Source: Galbula dea (Eukaryota; Chordata; Aves; Piciformes; Galbulidae). From it: a stretch of 64,000 nt of DNA. The notes beneath the pieces are model-generated. The model was not told the origin of the DNA and did no database searches. It saw nothing but the letters and a program-made list of their open reading frames with translations. The stretch covers positions 248,001-312,000 of the forward strand of contig VWZX01010011.1 of NCBI GenBank assembly GCA_013399015.1, read 5' to 3'. Shown one piece after another: positions 1 through 12,424 of this stretch. Within the stretch, counting starts at the first letter, position 1; every line of letters begins with the position of its first letter. The position numbers and the translations under genes were made by a program.

Positions 1-141
1 GAATCATTCCAGGTCAGGTTGTCTAGGGCTCTGAGCAGCCTGATCTAGTTGGAGATGTCCCTGCTGACTGCAGGAGGGTTGAACTAGATGACCTTGAAAG
101 GTCCCTTCCAACCCAAAAATGTCTGTGAGTCTATGATTCTT
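1..141 (+). mobile_element. CR1: CR1 LINE, 3' end fragment
   Basis: This is the last ~140 bp of a CR1 copy, cut by the window edge. It has the phrase 'gttgaactagatgacc', then 'aggtcccttccaac', and ends with 'tctatgattctt', the usual CR1 3' terminus. Only the C-terminal tail of ORF2 and the 3' UTR could be present, so it is inert. The real 5' limit lies outside the window. Confidence 0.93.
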
Positions 142-1426
142 AACAGATAAGTCAAACCAATTCTCTAATCATATTTTAGATTCAGTCTTGGACTTTAAGA
201 CTGTAATGGTTTATAGACATATTTATTAGAAAGGGAAATACATAGTTAATGTGAAATTTACAGCAGGCAGTTATTCCTTGTATACTTTGCTTTCAAAAAC
301 CAAGCCATGTCTATTAATCTTGCAGTGTTAATATAGTGTATAGTCTATCCTGGAAAAGTGTGGTACTTACTGGTACTTTACATGCAATAAATCATGTACT
401 TATTTGCTGCTGAGAGTCTGTATTACCAAAATTCCACCACACACCTAAAGAAAGGATGAGGGTGACTTCCCTATTTCAATAGAGTTCAACCCATCTTTGG
501 ATGTTAAATCAGTCTTGTCAGGAACAGCTTTTATTAATTATACTCTTAACCTGAAAAATATAAAATACCTTAAGGAACAGTGTCTGTCACTGGAAAGGAA
601 GTAGACTAATAAAAATTTTTATTATATTATTATATATATACATATATAAAAGTTTAACATGCACATATATACATGCCTTGAGCTTCCTTTTCAAGTTCCC
701 TCCAGTTCATGTTTTTCCCATTGTAAAAGCACACAAGTTAAAGATTCTCTACCTTTAAAGCACTAAGGAGACAGAATTTCCACGTGTCTTAAGAGCAAAA
801 TTCTTAGATTGACTACCAAGTGATGTCAACTCATCATTTATTTATCAACTTCTCTCTTTAAAAATATTCCCATGCTCATAAAAACTATTATTGCATTAAT
901 GCTTCTGTAGCTGTGATGCTAACTACTGTAATGTTTATCTCAAGTACTAGTAACACAGAGAGATTATCATGGATAGAAGCCCCACTAAATTCAATTTCAG
1001 CAGCATATCACTGAAGATCTTGCTAGCAGACAGTTGCTGTCTGATTAAATGTCTCCGGTACAGAATGCATGTTCTGTTGCTTCTTGCATGAAATCCATGC
1101 AACTACACATTGGCTTGGTGCTGATTCATTAGCCAGGGTGTGAATGAGCAAACAGGCAGAGGAAGCTTACTCAGCCTTTATGAATTTGTTTAAAACCATT
1201 TATCCACTCTCTATTAATAATGCTTGTTCTTAAAGTATGCTGCATAAAGGAGCGATGACAGGCAAAATGCAAACTGAAGATGGCAGAAGGCAGTAATCAG
1301 AGGTTATCTGGGCCACAGAATTTTTTAAATGTGTCATAGTGTATTTTATAACATTTGGGGTGGAGTCCAAAAAAAAGACCTGCTGTGAATTTATGTAGAT
1401 CAGAGGGTGCAATAAGAAGAATGTAG
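142..1426. other. Low-copy AT-rich DNA, no gene seen
   Basis: No repeat or gene is recognised except an AT-rich patch listed separately. The open frames are short and look random. The 68-codon minus frame at 1230-1436 runs into the next CR1 and shows no domain. Confidence 0.6.
613..668. repeat. AT-rich low-complexity patch
   Basis: This is a run of A/T with alternating TA steps ('attatatatatacatatata') preceded by the self-complementary 'aaaaattttt'. It could form a weak hairpin or a length-variable site. It is a simple sequence of no evident function. Confidence 0.6.
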
Positions 1427-1999
1427 CCAGCAGCACACCAAGGGAGGTTCTCCTTTCCCTCTACTCTGCTCTAGTGAGGACGTATCTGGAGTTTTGGGTC
1501 TACTTCTGGGCTCCCCAGTTGGAGACACAAGGGACTACTTGAGAGAGTCCAGCAGAGGCTACAAAGATGCTGAGGAAACTGGAGCATATCTGGGAGGAGG
1601 AAAGGCTGGGGGCCATGAGGCTGCTTAGCATGGAGAAGAGCAGCCCCAGAGGGGATCTGATCAAGGCTTATCAAGGTCCAGAGGGTGGGGGCAAGAGGAT
1701 GGGGCCAGACTTTGCTCAGTGGTGACCAGGAACAGGCCAAGAGGTGATGGGCACAAACTGGAACCCAGGAGGTTCCACCTGAACAGGAGGAGAAACTTGT
1801 TTCCTGTAAGGGTGGCAGAGCCCTGGCCCAGGCTGGCCAGAGAGGTTGTGGAGTTTCCTTCTCCAGAGAGATTCCAAAGGCACCTGTAGGTGATCCTGGA
1901 TAATCTCCTATGGGTCACCCTTCTTTATCAGGGGGTTTGGACTAGATGATCTCCAGAGGTCCCTTCCAACCCTCACCATGCTGGGATTCTGGGGTTCTT
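1427..1999 (+). mobile_element. CR1: CR1 LINE, 5'-truncated, ~570 bp
   Basis: The sequence begins at 'ccagcagcacaccaaggg' and runs through the ORF2 C-terminal region. Landmarks are 'tctactctgctctagtgagg', 'tacaaagatgctgaggaaac' and 'cagagaggttgtggag'. It continues to the 3' UTR block 'ttggactagatgatctccag' and the tail 'ctgggattctgggg'. The ORF2 frame is broken by small indels. The tail 'caccatgctgggattctgg' resembles that of the copy at 33358-33781, so the two may belong to one subfamily. Confidence 0.95.
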
Positions 2000-2424
2000 T
2001 GTTTCTGTAGGTATGTTGATATGTTCAGCACATTTCAGGAGCAGATGACAAGAGGAGCATGTGTGTAGCTGTGCAGATATGCACATGTTTCTCTGGAGAA
2101 TGTTGCCAATCCCCTCTGTTGCACTGTGACCCCTCTCTATCTCAGACCACTTCCTGTAACTTCTCATTCTACTCACAAATAGACACTGCTGATTCATTCC
2201 CAAAATGTATTCTTTTCTGAAAGGGCAGGGAAGGAAGGCACTGAAGCAGAGACTCTTTCCTTCTGTAGTCATCCTTAGTGGATGTGCATTTTCATATGTA
2301 GATATATGGAATATGTCGAATTTTGCTGTTAGATTCTTCCACTGCTGGTTTGTTACTGTTTCTGTGCACCCTGCTGACAGCAACTTTGTTTTATTCAGAG
2401 GCATGGTCCACAAAGATAGGACAG
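2000..2424. other. Low-copy spacer between two CR1 pieces
   Basis: No repeat or gene is recognised. A 179-codon minus-strand frame (1973-2512) crosses this stretch, but both its ends are antisense to CR1 and it has no recognisable domain. Confidence 0.5.
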
Positions 2425-2530
2425 GGAAACAGTGGAACAGATTGCACAAAAAGGCTGTGCCATCTCTGTCCTTGGAGGTTTTTGAGTCCTGACTGGACAA
2501 AGCCCTGAGCAACCTGGTCTTAACTGCACT
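2425..2530 (+). mobile_element. CR1: Old CR1 3'-region fragment
   Basis: About 100 bp match the CR1 segment just before the 3' UTR: 'acagtggaacagattgcaca', 'tccttggaggtttttgagtc' and 'ctgagcaacctggtct'. The terminal 'gatgatct...cttccaac' block is missing or decayed, so this copy is older or 3'-eroded compared with its neighbours. Confidence 0.7.
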
Positions 2531-5500
2531 AGAGACCTTGTAGAGGAGTTAGAGTGTTTGATGTAACTAATAACACTCCTTATGTCCCATCTTCCAGGGG
2601 GTGGGTTGACTGTGACCACCATAATTGGTGTCAGAGATTCATTAGAAAAACAAAATTTAAATTTTAGCACAGTGGATTTCAAAGTTATACTGGGAAAGAA
2701 ACTGAAGAAGAGATCAGAAGATTCTGCTTCTCCTATTGCTAAGGAAGATGTCACTTCTTACTGTTGTCTTGAACATCCTTATGCCTTGTGGTGTAGCAGA
2801 TGAAGCATTGCCTACACCTGAGGGAGGCTCTGCCTGGAGCTGTTTTTGAAGGGGCAAGACTGCACACATGCTGGAGTCCTTCCCAGACCTCTTAAAAAAG
2901 GTCTTTTCATATTGAAGGGAGATTGACCCTTGAGCAATTTCAAACAATATAAAGCTTAACTAGAGATGAGCAAGGAACTACAAGGGTCTTTTCCTCTCAA
3001 AAAAGAAACAGCTCTCTTTAATGCAGACATTCAGGTTCTTTTTCCTTGTGAAAGTTCCTTAGTTCCACTGTGTTGAGCTGGGGAAAAGGTTAAGAAACCA
3101 GAAGACCTTCCTAATGTATGGGGTGATTCCTCTGAAATCTGTGTTGTCCAAAATCAGGACTTGTTGTTTGACACTCTGTGAGCTCTAATACTCAGCTGAT
3201 CTTCTGATCAATGTGTCAGACTCGGAGGCAAACAGAATTTTAAGTGGGTCAAAAATCTCCTTTGGTACCCTACATGGGCAAAAGGCATCTGCAGAATGGG
3301 GATAATTCCTACCTCTACAATTTCATTTATGTTTAGATCATAAAGATGTTAAGAAAAACATCTGGGTTGCAACCCAAACAAATAGGGTAAAATAATGACT
3401 TATTTTAATGTAATGAAATAACAATTTATAGGCCTTCTATTTATCAGTAAATGGATTCAGATTCTTCTGTGATGGAATCCAAGTCTTAAATTCCATTGCA
3501 CGAGTTAATCTACTTTTTAGAGTAGTTCACACATAAAGCAGAAAAACTCCATTATTGTTTCAAATTACTAATGCCCAACTATTTTTGCACAGCATGAAAA
3601 CAGCTTTTGAGTAGTTTCTGATCATTTTCTTCTCATTTTTAGAGTGAAAAAGACAAAGTTTTAATTAAATAAGAAATTTGGCAGGCAATTCCTTAGTCAT
3701 AAATCTGGCCTGCTGCTTTCTGCTATTTATATAAAAAATGGGTTTGAACAATTATGAAATTCATTCCTAATAAATGACCAATACTTATGTAGGTTTAATA
3801 GACTCAAGCCTCTGGAGCAGAGAAAGCAGTCAAAGGCTTCTGAAGTAATTGTATTCTTCACCACACTACAAGAAGTTCCTGTATGATAATAGACGACCAT
3901 ACTAACCCTGTGATTTTTATGGTTATCCCAACTGACTTCTTTCAATAGCTCAGTATAAATCAGGTTCATTCTGCCACAGATAAAAATATGGTGATGTGGG
4001 GAAATAAATATCTTATCTCAGATGTTTTATGTTCATATGAAAATTCTTTATGAAATACAGAGATGAAGCCAATAAGGTTTAATAGTTAACCAGCAGGATT
4101 CTGAATGAGGAAAACTATCTTTCCAAGAAGATTTTAAGGTGCTTTATGCATATAAGGACATACCCATACTGCAGCCTACCCCCTGGGTTTTGCAGGCATT
4201 ATCTCAGAGCATGGATCTCAGTGTGAACTAATTTGCTGGGTTTTTTTCTATTTTACTGCATAACCATTGCCTATGGAAGTTTAATAGACCCATGAAGAAG
4301 AACATGAATATTAGTCTTCTGAACTCCCTGCTTGATGCGTAAGCTGCTTCTGTTACCTGAAATAGCTCCAATAAATCCAGCTCAGCATTTCTATACAACG
4401 CAGCATTCGATGCTGTAGTTCTGTCCTAAGTATTCTGAGCTTTACAGAGTAGGGTTCCTGTTCAGTTATAGTGGCAGAGTCTCTCTTCTCAAATTAGCTA
4501 AAAATTCTATTGTAGTCACAATTAATTTTGTAAACAAGGAATTGAGGTATCTCCATTTCTGACTGATACCTATTTAATTCTTCTTCACTATATCAGTGTT
4601 TACAACAAGAGCAAATTTCCTCCATCTTCTACCCTTTGTAAGATCATGGAAGCAGTTGTTGCAGAGACTTTATATTTAAAAAAGATCTGGTGCAAGAAAA
4701 GCAATTCTACTACACAGCATGTTAATGCTTTGAGAAAAGGGGTTATGAATTACCTAATGATGCCCTGAGAGCTCAACAAGTACTAATCTCACTATTATTA
4801 GTTAGAATCAGGATTTCTCTTCTCTTGCTTAATTTATTGCCTACATCCTCTATCAGTAAATACAGTAGTTCTAGACCTTTTAGGAGGCAGGAACTCAGTG
4901 GATCCTTGCCCATGCAGTCGGCACAGCAGAGCCATGAGCACTTTCCAGAACTCCAGGAGGTAGATTTTTCCAGCATAGGAGATGCGTGGGGATTACTCGG
5001 GGTGGTAGGTTTGACTGTCCCTCTGTGTATGGCTGTTTTCAGGGTGACAAAGCCTTTCTAGAAAATTGAGGAACAAAAGTTTTTCTTTTGTGTTAAAAAA
5101 AACATAAATAGAAATAGGGTGATAGATGAAGGGATATTGTTGTGTGTAAACCACACTGAAGTTTTCATTCAGAAGCTGAGCTGTTGTGCATGTAGTAAAC
5201 ACAAATAACGTTGTCAGTCCTGGCTCTCCTGACTACATGTGGGTGTTTACATTTTAAAATCTTGCAGGGAAAAACATGCTGTCATAACCTAGGGAGATGT
5301 TTTAAATGTATGGAATTTTTTTCTGAGTGTTGGAAATATCTTTCTGCTGTTTGACTTTTTTTTTCCCCCAAGGACAAAAATACATGCTTTAGGAAACATT
5401 GAGCAGGTATAGGGTAGAGATCCCATAATATTCTGAACATCTCCAAGGTAAGGGCACATAGGACACGTCTCCTTCAGCCCAGTGCCTGGGTACCTTGTCT

Positions 5501-6483
5501 ACATGCTGTTCACGTGGCCTTTTTCACCCTCCCATCAGCTGTAGCTGGCACAGCTGGACCCAAGCAGCATGCACTATGCGCACAGCCTGAGGTTTCCTCT
5601 GGTGTCTTCATAACCTTGAAGTGACCTTGGCGCCTGTGGGGTTTCTGTGGCAGTTAATGGTTCTGCCTTGCCTTGGTACCGTACTGTCCATCATCTCAGT
5701 GCTTCCTTTGTTGTGTGGTTTTGACTCCAGTATGCAAGCAAACTTTGAGACCTTTTGTCAAAAGTACAGTCCCTTGCAGCATGATTTTGTTTACTTAAAT
5801 CTAACAAACATGCTGACTTTTGATGGATTATGTATTTAGATTTTTTTATTGTTGTTTTGTGTTATGTTCTGTCAAGTAGGGTAACTGGATCAGGTGGAAG
5901 AGCAACTGAGCACAAAAAGTCACAGCAGAGAGGGTATAAAATTGCCATCAAGTATCATCCAGTCCCTAGGGGAATGAGAAGGAGATCCCTTGTTTTCTGT
6001 TAGTTGATTTTTCATGTGAATGGCCACAACACATAATTTCTCCTGCCAACTATGTCGTAATTTCAGTCAATATTAAAAGCCTCATATTCTTGCAGGGAAA
6101 AGCCACTCAATTCATGTAGGTTACACTAAATCAGGATGAAAGTGGTTTATTGATTTAGTAACAATGTACCATTAACCAGAAAACAGGAACTGTGCAACCA
6201 ACACCACTATCAGCAATTCCACAGATAACCAACAATTCTAGACACTTACAAAATGTTAATTAACATCTGCAAAGTTCCCAATACCCTTCTATAGCTAATG
6301 CCTGAAAGATCCAATTTCCACCTCACGCTCGTATGGATTCCACTTCCCCTTCAACGTGATCAGTTTTGGAGCAAGAGTCCCCTCAATCCAGACACTCTTA
6401 TCTTACTGGTTGTTGTCATACAGCTCTGTTGCCAAGGATAAGTCATGGAACCAGCTACCACACAGGTCTTCCTGCTTTAATTA
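2531..6483. other. Low-copy DNA, ~4 kb, no gene seen
   Basis: I see no CR1, LTR or coding domain here. A modestly GC-richer patch lies near 5450-5640. Frames of 70-80 codons (for example 4825-5061 plus, 3727-3969 minus) have no recognisable composition or motif. From about 6127 to the next CR1, and again at 6765-7063, the DNA may be remains of an older element. The minus strand carries AATAAA near 6160 and the plus strand ends in 'ggtcgccacaca' at 7073, but I cannot name a family. Confidence 0.5.
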
Positions 6484-6762
6484 TAGAATCATAGAATGAT
6501 CACAGTTGGAAAGGGCTTTCAAGTTCATGAAGTCTAGCCAATAGCCCTACACTACTGTTATCCCTAAACCATCCCCCGAAGTGCCACATCTACCTGTTTT
6601 TTGAAAACCTCCAGGGATGGTCACCCCATCACTTCCCTTGGCACCCTATTCCAATAACACACCACTCTTTCAGTGAAGAAATTTTTCCTAATATCTAATC
6701 TAAACCTGCCCTGGCACAGCTTGAATCCATTCTCTCTAGTCTTATTGCAAGTCACAAGGGAG
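6484..6762 (-). mobile_element. CR1: CR1 LINE 3' fragment
   Basis: Read on the minus strand, it ends in the CR1 tail 'tgatcattctatgattcta'. Going 5' it passes 'aggttttcaaaaaacaggta' and the 'ggcaggtttagattagatat' segment of the ORF2 C-terminus. Similarity fades near 6762, where I place the 5' truncation. The copy is about 280 bp and inert. Confidence 0.88.
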
Positions 6763-7063
6763 ATGCATTGGCTGGGAACAACGCTACGACTTCCTGGAAT
6801 GGGTTACTTCACCTCCATCCTGTTCTTTTGCAGGGTCTTTAATAACAAGGTATGAGGTATTCTTTAAGTTTATTGTTGCTGTTCTCCAAATTCTGTCTTT
6901 ACCTCTCAGTCTGTCCTTTTTGAGATTTCTAATCAATTTACCCACACAATTTTCAGAGCAACAGCAGCAGAACAGTCATAGTGTTGGTCTTTAAAGAGAT
7001 ACCTTACAAAAACACCCAAAATCTTTTTTTATTTATTATTGTAAGGACCCCTCTGGTCGCCAC

Positions 7064-8004
7064 ACAGGACATGTTTCATTAATGACCTGGGTGAGGGAAC
7101 AGAGTGCACTGTCAGCAAGTTTGCTGGTGACACTAAACTAGGTGGAGTGGCTGACACACTGGAGAGTTGTGCTGCCATTCAGTGAGACTTAAACAGGCTG
7201 GAGAGTTGGGCAGGGAGAAACGGAATGAAATTCAACAAGGCCAAATGTCAAGTTTTGTACCTGGGAAAGACCAAGCCCATGGATCAGTATAGGTTGGGGA
7301 CTGACCTGTTGGAGAGCAGTGAAGGGGAAAGGGATCAGGGGGTCCTGGTAAATGGAAGAATGACCATGAGCCAGCAGTGTGCTCTTGTGGCCAGGAGGGC
7401 CAATGGGATTCTGGGGTGTATTAGAAGGGGGGTGGTTAGTAGGTGAAGAGAGGTTCTTCTCCCCCTTTACTTTACCCTGATGAGGCCACATCTGTAATAT
7501 TGTGTTCAGTTCTGGGCCCCTCAGTTTAAGAAGGGTAGGGAACTGCTTGAAAGAGTCCAGTACAGAGCCACCAAGATGATGAAGGGAGTGGAACATCTTC
7601 CTTCTGAGGAAAGGCTGAAGAAGCTGTGTCTCTTTAGCTTGGAGAAGAGGAGACTAAGGGGTGACCTCATTTATGCTTTTAAATATGTGAAGTGTGAGTG
7701 TCAGGAGGATGGGGTCAGGCTCTTCTTAGTGGACCCCAGTGACAGGACAAGGAGCAATGGCTGTAAGCTGAAGCATAGGAGATTCCGTGTGAATACAAGA
7801 AAATTTTTTTTCCCAGTTGAGGTGCCAGAGCAGTGGCACAGACTGCCCAGAGAGGTTGTGGAGTCTCCTTCTCTGGAGATATTCAAAACCTGTCTGGATG
7901 CTCTTCTGTGTGACCTGGTCTAGGGAATCCTGCTGTGGCAGGGGGGTTGGACTAGATGATCTTTCGAGATCCCTTCCAACTCCTAACATTCTGTGATTCT
8001 GTGA
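7064..8004 (+). mobile_element. CR1: CR1 LINE with end of RT and ORF2 C-terminus
   Basis: This 940 bp copy starts in the RT domain of ORF2. Near 7117-7131 the RT active-site region reads K-F-A-G-D-T, whereas CR1 normally has F-A-D-D at this point. One catalytic Asp position is therefore Gly, a disabling change if correctly aligned. Readable ORF2 continues as 'MKFNKAKCQVLYLGKTKPMD' (from 7225), 'QQCALVARRANGILGCIRRG' and 'RLRGDLIYAFKYVKC', with a stop at 7444 and frame breaks. It ends with 'ttggactagatgatctttcg' and 'attctgtgattctgtga'. It is a relatively well-kept but dead copy. Confidence 0.96.
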
Positions 8005-11000
8005 AGAGAAAGAGACAGTAAAAGTCTCTAGGTGCTGACTTTTCACACAGAGCTGTGGGGAAATAGTGTTCCTGTAAACATATCGACAGATCAGCAGAAG
8101 CAGTTCAGTGAGGTATTGAGCATTAAAGACAAATTCTATTGATATATAATTAGTACTAGACCTGCACATGCAGCCTGTTAGGTTGTTGGACAGATCTCCA
8201 ATGTAAAAACAAAGCTTATGTTGCAATGCAATGTTCAAAGCATTTGGAGATTAGCAGCATGTTGTGCTGAAAATTTGGTGAGTATTGTCTGTGCAGCTCA
8301 AAGCTGAGATGATTTTCAAAGGATGAGGTCTCTTCTGGAATACTTGCAGATGTTTTTGTCACTTCTGATACGAAGAAAAATAAGTTCAAGAGATCTAACT
8401 ATTTCTCACACATTAGCTGCCTCACTACCATAACTCTCAGGTGTATGTGAAAGGAAAACCTTTCTACAACCCACAGTTGGAAAGGATGCAACCACCGCTG
8501 GTGCAGGAGTATCTTCAGAGGATTGGGAAGGGTTCAGGCAGAGCAGGACAAAGAGGTCTAATTCTGGAGTGTGGAAGGATGGTGAAAGGTTCTTGGTAAG
8601 ATCTGCTTGGATTGGATCATAAATTCACAGTCCTGGAGAAACTGGGACTTGCATCATAAGGCGAAGCTTGAGTTTGCATATTATGGGAAGCTGTAAAGGC
8701 ATGTGTTGCTTCTGCTATGTGATCTTACACAAGACAGCCTTGATCAGGATGTGGTCTCCTCAAGATGACTTTTTTTGGGGGGAGGTAAAAATAAAAAAAC
8801 CAAGTGGCCAGGATGTAAACATGTGAAGAACTGTTTAAGAAAAAGTTAACCAATTAGTTGCTGTAGGACGTTTCTCACAATAGAACTTCAGCTCTTAAGG
8901 TGACTGAATAGTCCAGAGAATGCTGTTGGGATTCCTCTTTTTCACATCAAAAGCATTAGGATGTAGAGGCCTCTCAATTAGTCCAAGGTGGACAATTTCC
9001 TTACAAAGCCCATTTGATACAATTTTATGCCTCACAAGTAGACATGTTGATATCCATGCAAATGGTGACAGTGTAAAGATCTGAATCTACAAAGCTGTAT
9101 CAGATAAATTCTAAATGCTTTCTCATACAAGTACTCCTCCAAAACCAAACTAAATGCTCTAATACCCCAAGAAGTTTCTATATATTTTCTGCCATGACAG
9201 TAAAAATAAAGAAAGAGTGGGTTTCAAAGTAACGAAGGAATTAGGTTGCTCAAAATATCTAGTGTCTAGTACTGTTTCAATCTATAGTACATTATCACTT
9301 TCCAAAAAGAAGAAAAAGGAGTTTCAGTCTTTTAATAAGTTTCCAGGTTTTGTATTTCTTTAGAACATATTACCTCTACACTGTTTTGGGCTTTCATAAT
9401 TTATTCCTCCACAGATTTTAGTAAGGGAGCCATTTAAAATATTGTAATAATAACAAAAATACATTGTTACTAGCTTGCCAAGTCTAGAATGAAATGTTCT
9501 AAAATTCTAGATTATTGGAAAATGTTTATTGCAGTTCTGACAATGAGCAGGTTCATGATTCGCAGACACAGCAAAAGAAAACTACTGAACATCTTTCATT
9601 GCTATAAGCTTAGTTTCACTTGCATAACTAGAATCAGCTGCTAAAAGTTCTTAAACTGCCTCTGCAGATGTTTGAGCCAAATCTATACAATAAAAGGTTG
9701 ATCAGTCTCATGCTGAATGTAAAATTTTACATTATGTAATCAGTGTAAACTAAGGAATGGATATTCTGATTTACTTTTTTTTTCTTTCACAAGGAATCAA
9801 CTTTAAGATAAAATTCAAATTCCTAAGTTTGATACAGGTATTTGCAAGTAAAATAATATGCTTAGAATCTACTCTTGCTCTTTCTATGGCATAGAGACTG
9901 TGGTTTCTTGCTTGACCCTGGGCTAGATATTTATTTATTTTGATCTAGATTGGTTTATAAATTCTCTTTTGACTTTCCTTCATTGAGTGAATTTCAATGC
10001 TGAAATTCAGCTAGTCCTGTGAAGTAAAAATGCTGTTAATATAAACCCTTTCCTCATCTTTCAGTTTTACCTGAAAGGAAGGAGGAGAAGCCATCTCAAT
10101 TTCATGGTGTCAACTTGCTGCTCCTTCTTTTTTGGCAGCTGCACACCCAAAGAATATCCTGAACTCAGGTAGGATGATGTATTTGATCTCAATGGAGGGG
10201 TAGCTCTCACACAGAGGTCAGTGGCTTCATATTTCTTGTTAAGACTCAGAGAGTTGATTTCCCTCTTGCACTAAGCACCAATAACACACAACACACTTAA
10301 CCAAGCCTGGCATTGTGACTTGCCAGCAAGAGAAGAACACAGCAAAGCACGAAGCGTGCTGTGCCTTCCTGCTGTCAGCCCACCAGGCAAAAAGCTTGAC
10401 AGCCAGTTCTGTTTCAACGAGGTTCTCACTTTTACATCAACAGCATCCCATCTGGTTTCCTGGTTTTACAGGTCAATATTAAAAAACAATATGAGAAGAA
10501 TGGTGATTATGTATGGTTTTCTAGGGAACTTGTAGATGTTTCCAGGCAAAGGAGAGCACTTGAGGTTTAAGAAACAGTTTAATGAAACACCTAACTGTTT
10601 TTTTCTCTGCCAGTATCTTATTTCAAACAAGGAAGCATTTCTGTGAATGAAAGCAGTGAAATTGCTTGCTTGCTTAAGTAGCTCATTGAACCAGGCTGTC
10701 ATAAATAAGCAGAGTGAGGTTGTTCTGCTTTTGTTCCATGCAGAAGGTTGTCACCACTCATCTGCATTTTTATACCCATCATTATGATCTGCATTTGTGA
10801 CTGCATCTCCTCTTCCTAAAGCTTCATCAGTAATTCTTGTCATAAACAATTCTGGGCAGACATTAATCATTTTTTCACACTTGTTAAAGTCTTTATGTAT
10901 ATCACTTTTCCATTTTGAAAGGTACTTTCTACTCCATGTGTGTGTCTTTTTGTGACCAATCAAAAAGATAAAAATAGATCATAGAAAAACCCATAAACAC

Positions 11001-12126
11001 TTTTTTTTGGTGGCATAGTTCTTACAGCAAAGATTTTAACAGAAAGATCAGATTTTAAATTGTTCTTAACTAACTTCAGGAGATAATTTATCCACTTGGA
11101 ATAAATTGGCCAGCTGGGCACATATATGATGTGACATGGCAAAAATTGTACAGAAAGATACATTTTTGATCAAATTAGTAGTTAACATTGATTAGTCTAT
11201 TACAATGATGACCCAAAGAAGTGTGCCACTGCCAGGAGCCTTCATTAAAGGAATCTGTAGCTTAAATAATCATGATAATAAAACAGTCTTTTGACAGTAT
11301 ATCCAGAAAAAAAATTCTAAGTAAAAATACCTTTTGATCATTTGCATTAATTAAAGGATATTAGCAATGCTTTAGCATTGTGTGCCCTGGTTTCCATATG
11401 CACATTGAGTAGTGTTGATAAAAATAGAATTCAGTGTTGTAGTTGTTTTTATTTTCCACGATTTAATGTTAAGTTCAGGGTCCTCTCTCAGTATTTCTGT
11501 GGCACAGTGCCATCTTGGGGATGCTGCGAGCATCTGAAAGGATACAAGCCAAACTCAAGACTCTGGAGTCAGAGAATCAAAAGAGTTTTGCTTCACTTTG
11601 TTGGTGGTGCAGGACTCTAAAAGTAAACGTGACTGCTATGCAGTTGTGTGAGCCACCTTACCATGTTTCTGTGATGGTAACTACATCATAGTTTTCTTCT
11701 TGCAGGAAAGCTGGTTGAAAAGAAGCAGGTCTCAGTGAAAATGCATTACAAAACTGATTGTGATTTAGCTGCTGTGGCTGAGCAACTCAGGGGAAGAGTT
11801 GCAAGGAGACTCATATGTTAAAATGAGAAAGGCTAAGGAGCCACAGCTCTGAGTTTAGAATCGAGGAGAAGGTACTTTCCTTCCTGCATGGACTGTATCC
11901 CAGTCACACAACAAGGAAGCTGAGTCTATTGAAAAGCTTTGTATTGATTCATTATCAACAAAACACTAAAGGTGGGGATGTTCACCAGTATCCAGGCATG
12001 ATTTGTTTCTCAGAAATTAAACAATGATCAAGTTAAATATTAAAACTAATACAGAAATTTTAACTTTTTTTTCTACATTATAATTCTAAGATTTGTGGTC
12101 ATGCATAAACCAGAAACTATGTTCAG
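8005..12126. other. Low-copy DNA, ~4.1 kb, no gene seen
   Basis: The sequence is AT-rich with no recognised repeat. Small frames at 10320-10535 (plus) and 11378-11620 (plus) have no domain or start context to support them. Nothing here matches a tRNA, an rRNA or an LTR that I can identify. Confidence 0.55.
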
Positions 12127-12424
12127 GGGAACTTTTCTCCTGGTCTGATTGCAACAGGACACGAGGGAATGGCTACAAGGTGAAGGAGGGGCAATTTAGG
12201 CTGGAGATTAGAAGGGGGTTCTTTACCAAAAGTGTGGTGAGGCACTGAACAGGTTGCCCAGAGAGGTTGTGGAGATCCCATCCCTGGCAGTGTTTAAGGC
12301 CAGGTTGGATGTGGCCCTCGATGACCTGGTCTAGTGCATGTGGCATCCTTGCCCATGGCAGGGGGGTTGGAACTAGATGATCTTTAAGGTCCCTTCCAAC
12401 CTGAGCCAGTCTATGATTCTATGA
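12127..12424 (+). mobile_element. CR1: CR1 LINE 3' fragment, ~300 bp
   Basis: It starts near 'gggaacttttctcc' and passes through 'aggctggagattagaagg', 'cagagaggttgtggagatcc' and 'tggaactagatgatctttaa'. It ends with a clean tail 'tctatgattctatga'. The 3' tail is of the TCTATGATTCTATGA type, unlike the ATTCTGTG type at 8004. This suggests a different subfamily. Confidence 0.95.

Noticed and set aside
1973..2512. A 179-codon minus-strand frame
   Set aside because: Both ends are antisense to CR1 and the middle shows no domain or splice context.
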